The notes beneath the pieces are model-generated. The model was not told the origin of the DNA and made no database searches. It was given only the letters and a program-made list of their open reading frames with translations. From Coriobacteriaceae bacterium (GTDB lineage Bacteria > Actinomycetota > Coriobacteriia > Coriobacteriales > UMGS124), in assembly GCA_019420325.1 (NCBI GenBank), contig JAHZHK010000131.1:1-7268 (forward strand): a DNA stretch of 7,268 nucleotides, read 5' to 3'. Shown in pieces: positions 5,649 to 7,268 of this stretch. Within the stretch, counting starts at the first letter, position 1. Each line of letters starts with the position of its first letter. Made by a program: the position numbers and the translations under genes.

Positions 5649-6509
5649 ATGGACCGCGAGAAATGCACCAAGAACCGCGTTATCAACCCCAATTTCGACG
5701 TCACCCCCAAGCCTGAGGCAGTGGCCCAGCTTACGCCCACCCCTGAGCTCATCGCCTCACTCGCCGCAGCAGAAAAGGCACCCCATGCGGAAAGGACGCT
5801 GAGTGACATCGACCTGGAGAAGATGGAAGCAGAGGAACTTGAAGAGCTCGCGGCGGCATGCAAGTCGCGCGCAAACATGTATGCGCTGCTGAGCCGCGTG
5901 TATCGCGTTGAGGCAGACCAATCTCTCCTCGACCAGTTGAAGTCAGCAAACTATGCGGCCAACACGGGCAACAAAGACGTCGACGGCGGCTATCGTCTGC
6001 TCGTGAAGTGGCTGGGTCAGACCTGGGAGCACAGCCTGCTCGACCTCGCAAAGGACTACGTGCGCGCGTTCATTGGCTACACGGGTGACCATGCAAGCGC
6101 CGCCTACCCCTTCGAAAGCGTGTACCGCTCCGAGAAGCACCTGCTCATGCAGGAATCCCGCGACGAGGTGCTGGCCTGTTACCGCGCGGCCGGCCTGGAA
6201 AAGAACGAGACCTGGCGTGAGGGCGAAGACCATGTGGCGCTGGAGTTCGAGTATATGAGCACCATGGCAGACCGCACTGCCGATGCTCTGCGCTCGGCAG
6301 ACACCAAACTCGCCCAAGGCCTGCTCAACGACCAGTCGCACTTCCTGCAGGACCACCTCATCGCATGGGTGCCCAACTTCACGCAGGACGTTGAGCGCTG
6401 CGCAACCACGAAGTTCTATCGCGGCTTCGCACTCGTCACGCGCGGCTATCTTGAGTGCGAGATGGAACTCTTTGGCGACCTGGCCGAGCAGAAAGAAAGG
6501 GCGGCATAG
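5649..6509 (+). CDS. TorD/DmsD-family molybdoenzyme maturation chaperone
   Basis: 286 aa, all-helical and cytoplasmic. TorD-family proteins bind the Tat signal or apoform of DMSO-reductase-type enzymes and hold them until the molybdenum cofactor is inserted. Family features seen are ANMYALLSRVY (about 75-85), YPFESVYRSEKHLLM (153-167), the hallmark EDHVALEFEYM (193-203), and HFLQDHLIAWVPNF (231-244) leading to KFYRGFALVTRGYL (255-268). The protein is longer than the usual 180-220 aa because of an N-terminal extension of about 60 mostly polar residues of unknown role. The ATG at 5649 has AAGGA seven nt upstream. A shorter form from Met59 (5823) is possible but its ribosome-binding site is too close. 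The 100-bp gap to the preceding gene shows no terminator, so co-transcription is likely. The oxidoreductase at the left of the window is a natural but unproven client. Confidence 0.93.
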   Translation: MDREKCTKNRVINPNFDVTPKPEAVAQLTPTPELIASLAAAEKAPHAERTLSDIDLEKMEAEELEELAAACKSRANMYALLSRVYRVEADQSLLDQLKSANYAANTGNKDVDGGYRLLVKWLGQTWEHSLLDLAKDYVRAFIGYTGDHASAAYPFESVYRSEKHLLMQESRDEVLACYRAAGLEKNETWREGEDHVALEFEYMSTMADRTADALRSADTKLAQGLLNDQSHFLQDHLIAWVPNFTQDVERCATTKFYRGFALVTRGYLECEMELFGDLAEQKERAA

Positions 6510-6712
6510 CACGCGCTGAAAGACCGACCCCGCGGCGCCTGGTACGCATGCGTCTCTCGGGGGCCGCCGCACCCTCGCCAGCCCAGGACGCTGCGGCCCG
6601 AGTGCCTACGTTTTCGATGTGATGCCCAGCGAACTTGCGTTTCGGCAGGCCAGGCGCAGGCATTTGGAGTATCGTCCTTGCGTCAATCTCTTATAGCAAC
6701 GGGGGTAGCGCA
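6510..6712. other. Intergenic region between torD-like gene and methionine aminopeptidase gene
   Basis: No coding potential is credible here. It is GC-rich, contains a 10-bp perfect palindrome ACGCATGCGT (6544-6553), and has no hairpin followed by a T-run that would qualify as a terminator. TTATAG at 6691-6696 could be part of a -10 for the next gene, but no well-spaced -35 is visible (TTGGAG at 6664-6669 is 21 nt away). Confidence 0.4.
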
Positions 6713-7268
6713 ATGTACGACAACATGCCCGAGCTCGGCCGCAACGACGCCTGCTGGTGTGGAAGCGGCAAGAAGTACAAGAAGTGCCACGAGGCCATCG
6801 ACACGCGCCTGCAGGAGCTCTACATGCAAGGTGAGGAGGTTCCCAGCAGGGTTCTGCTCAAGACCCAGACCGACATCGAGGGCATCAAGGCATCCGCCGC
6901 GGTGAACGTGGGCGTACTCGACTACGTGGGCGAGCACATCAAGGACGGCGTCACAACCGCCGACATCAACCGCTGGGTAGAGGAATACCTGGCAGCCCAC
7001 GACGCCGTGAGCGCCGACCTCAACTACGAGGGGTATCCCTTCAGCGTGTGCACCTCGGTGAACGACGTCATCTGCCACGGCTTTCCCGATGAGAACGAGG
7101 TGCTGCACGACGGCGACATCATCAACGTCGACATGTCCACCATCAAGGGCGGCTACTTCTCCGACTCTTCGCGCATGTACTGCATCGGCGAGGTAAGCGA
7201 AGAGCGCAAGCGCCTTGTGGAGACCTGCAAGGCCGCGGTCGAGGCCGGCCTTGCCGCCGTGAAGCCTT
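6713..7268 (+). CDS. map: Methionine aminopeptidase with N-terminal SEC-C zinc motif (3' end beyond window)
   Basis: 185 residues are visible. The enzyme removes the initiator methionine from new proteins in the cytoplasm. An SEC-C motif opens the protein (C14-x-C16-x8-C25-H26, in GRNDACWCGSGKKYKKCH), a zinc-binding tag found in one bacterial class of this enzyme and thought to help ribosome association. The pita-bread peptidase domain follows from about residue 45. VNDVICHGFPDE carries the substrate-binding His (H122), and NVD with YFSDSSRMY carries the first two metal ligands (D140 and D151). The remaining His and two Glu ligands would lie past the right edge. The start is ATG at 6713, seven nt after a GGGGG stretch; a better ribosome-binding site is not seen. 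This is a housekeeping gene, probably not part of the molybdoenzyme system. Confidence 0.95.
   Translation, partial: MYDNMPELGRNDACWCGSGKKYKKCHEAIDTRLQELYMQGEEVPSRVLLKTQTDIEGIKASAAVNVGVLDYVGEHIKDGVTTADINRWVEEYLAAHDAVSADLNYEGYPFSVCTSVNDVICHGFPDENEVLHDGDIINVDMSTIKGGYFSDSSRMYCIGEVSEERKRLVETCKAAVEAGLAAVKP

Noticed and set aside
5025..6509. An extended 494-codon frame ending with the TorD gene.
   Set aside because: The stretch before 5649 is another reading frame of the winged-helix gene and is not TorD-like. The ATG at 5649 has a ribosome-binding site and begins the real gene.
1..7268. CRISPR arrays, tRNA or rRNA genes, transposase or integrase genes.
   Set aside because: None were seen on either strand. 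The only long repeat is the luxR 3'-end duplication, and no recombinase is present to explain it within the window.

Overview
The window looks like a chromosomal segment of a high-GC, anaerobically respiring actinobacterium of the Coriobacteriia, most likely Eggerthellaceae. This is inferred from a secreted molybdopterin oxidoreductase divergent from a membrane-embedded LuxR-type regulator, a combination typical of that family, together with a TorD chaperone, an SEC-C methionine aminopeptidase and GC-rich codon use. Genus and species cannot be read from the sequence.

Layout: (1) 1-2057, minus strand: 5' part of a Tat-exported molybdopterin oxidoreductase catalytic subunit, cut by the window's left edge. 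(2) 2058-2287: divergent control region with a perfect 8-bp inverted repeat spaced two helical turns apart. (3) 2288-3841, plus: 517-aa LuxR-family regulator with about 10-12 membrane segments and a C-terminal helix-turn-helix. (4) 3842-4725: an accessory insert that appears less GC-rich in its coding part. It holds a minus-strand two-gene cassette (60-aa putative antitoxin, 112-aa RelE/ParE-like toxin) with its own terminator. It is bounded by an 89-bp, one-mismatch direct repeat: the true 3' end of the luxR gene on the left and a detached copy of it on the right. (5) 4726-6509, plus: a probable promoter with an inverted repeat, then a protein of unknown function with two winged-helix-like repeats, then a TorD-family chaperone. 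(6) 6510-6712: short intergenic region. (7) 6713-7268, plus: methionine aminopeptidase with an N-terminal SEC-C zinc motif, cut by the right edge.

Working model: the LuxR-type protein senses a signal through its membrane domain and controls the divergent oxidoreductase gene. TorD helps mature a molybdoenzyme of this kind before Tat export, and the winged-helix protein may belong to the same regulon. The motif TATGGG(T)TGAC at both control regions is consistent with shared regulation but does not prove it. The most unusual structure is the toxin-antitoxin cassette held between two copies of the luxR 3' end. It resembles an insertion, or recombination between paralogous regulators, that rebuilt the regulator's end and left the displaced end stranded in front of the winged-helix/torD pair.
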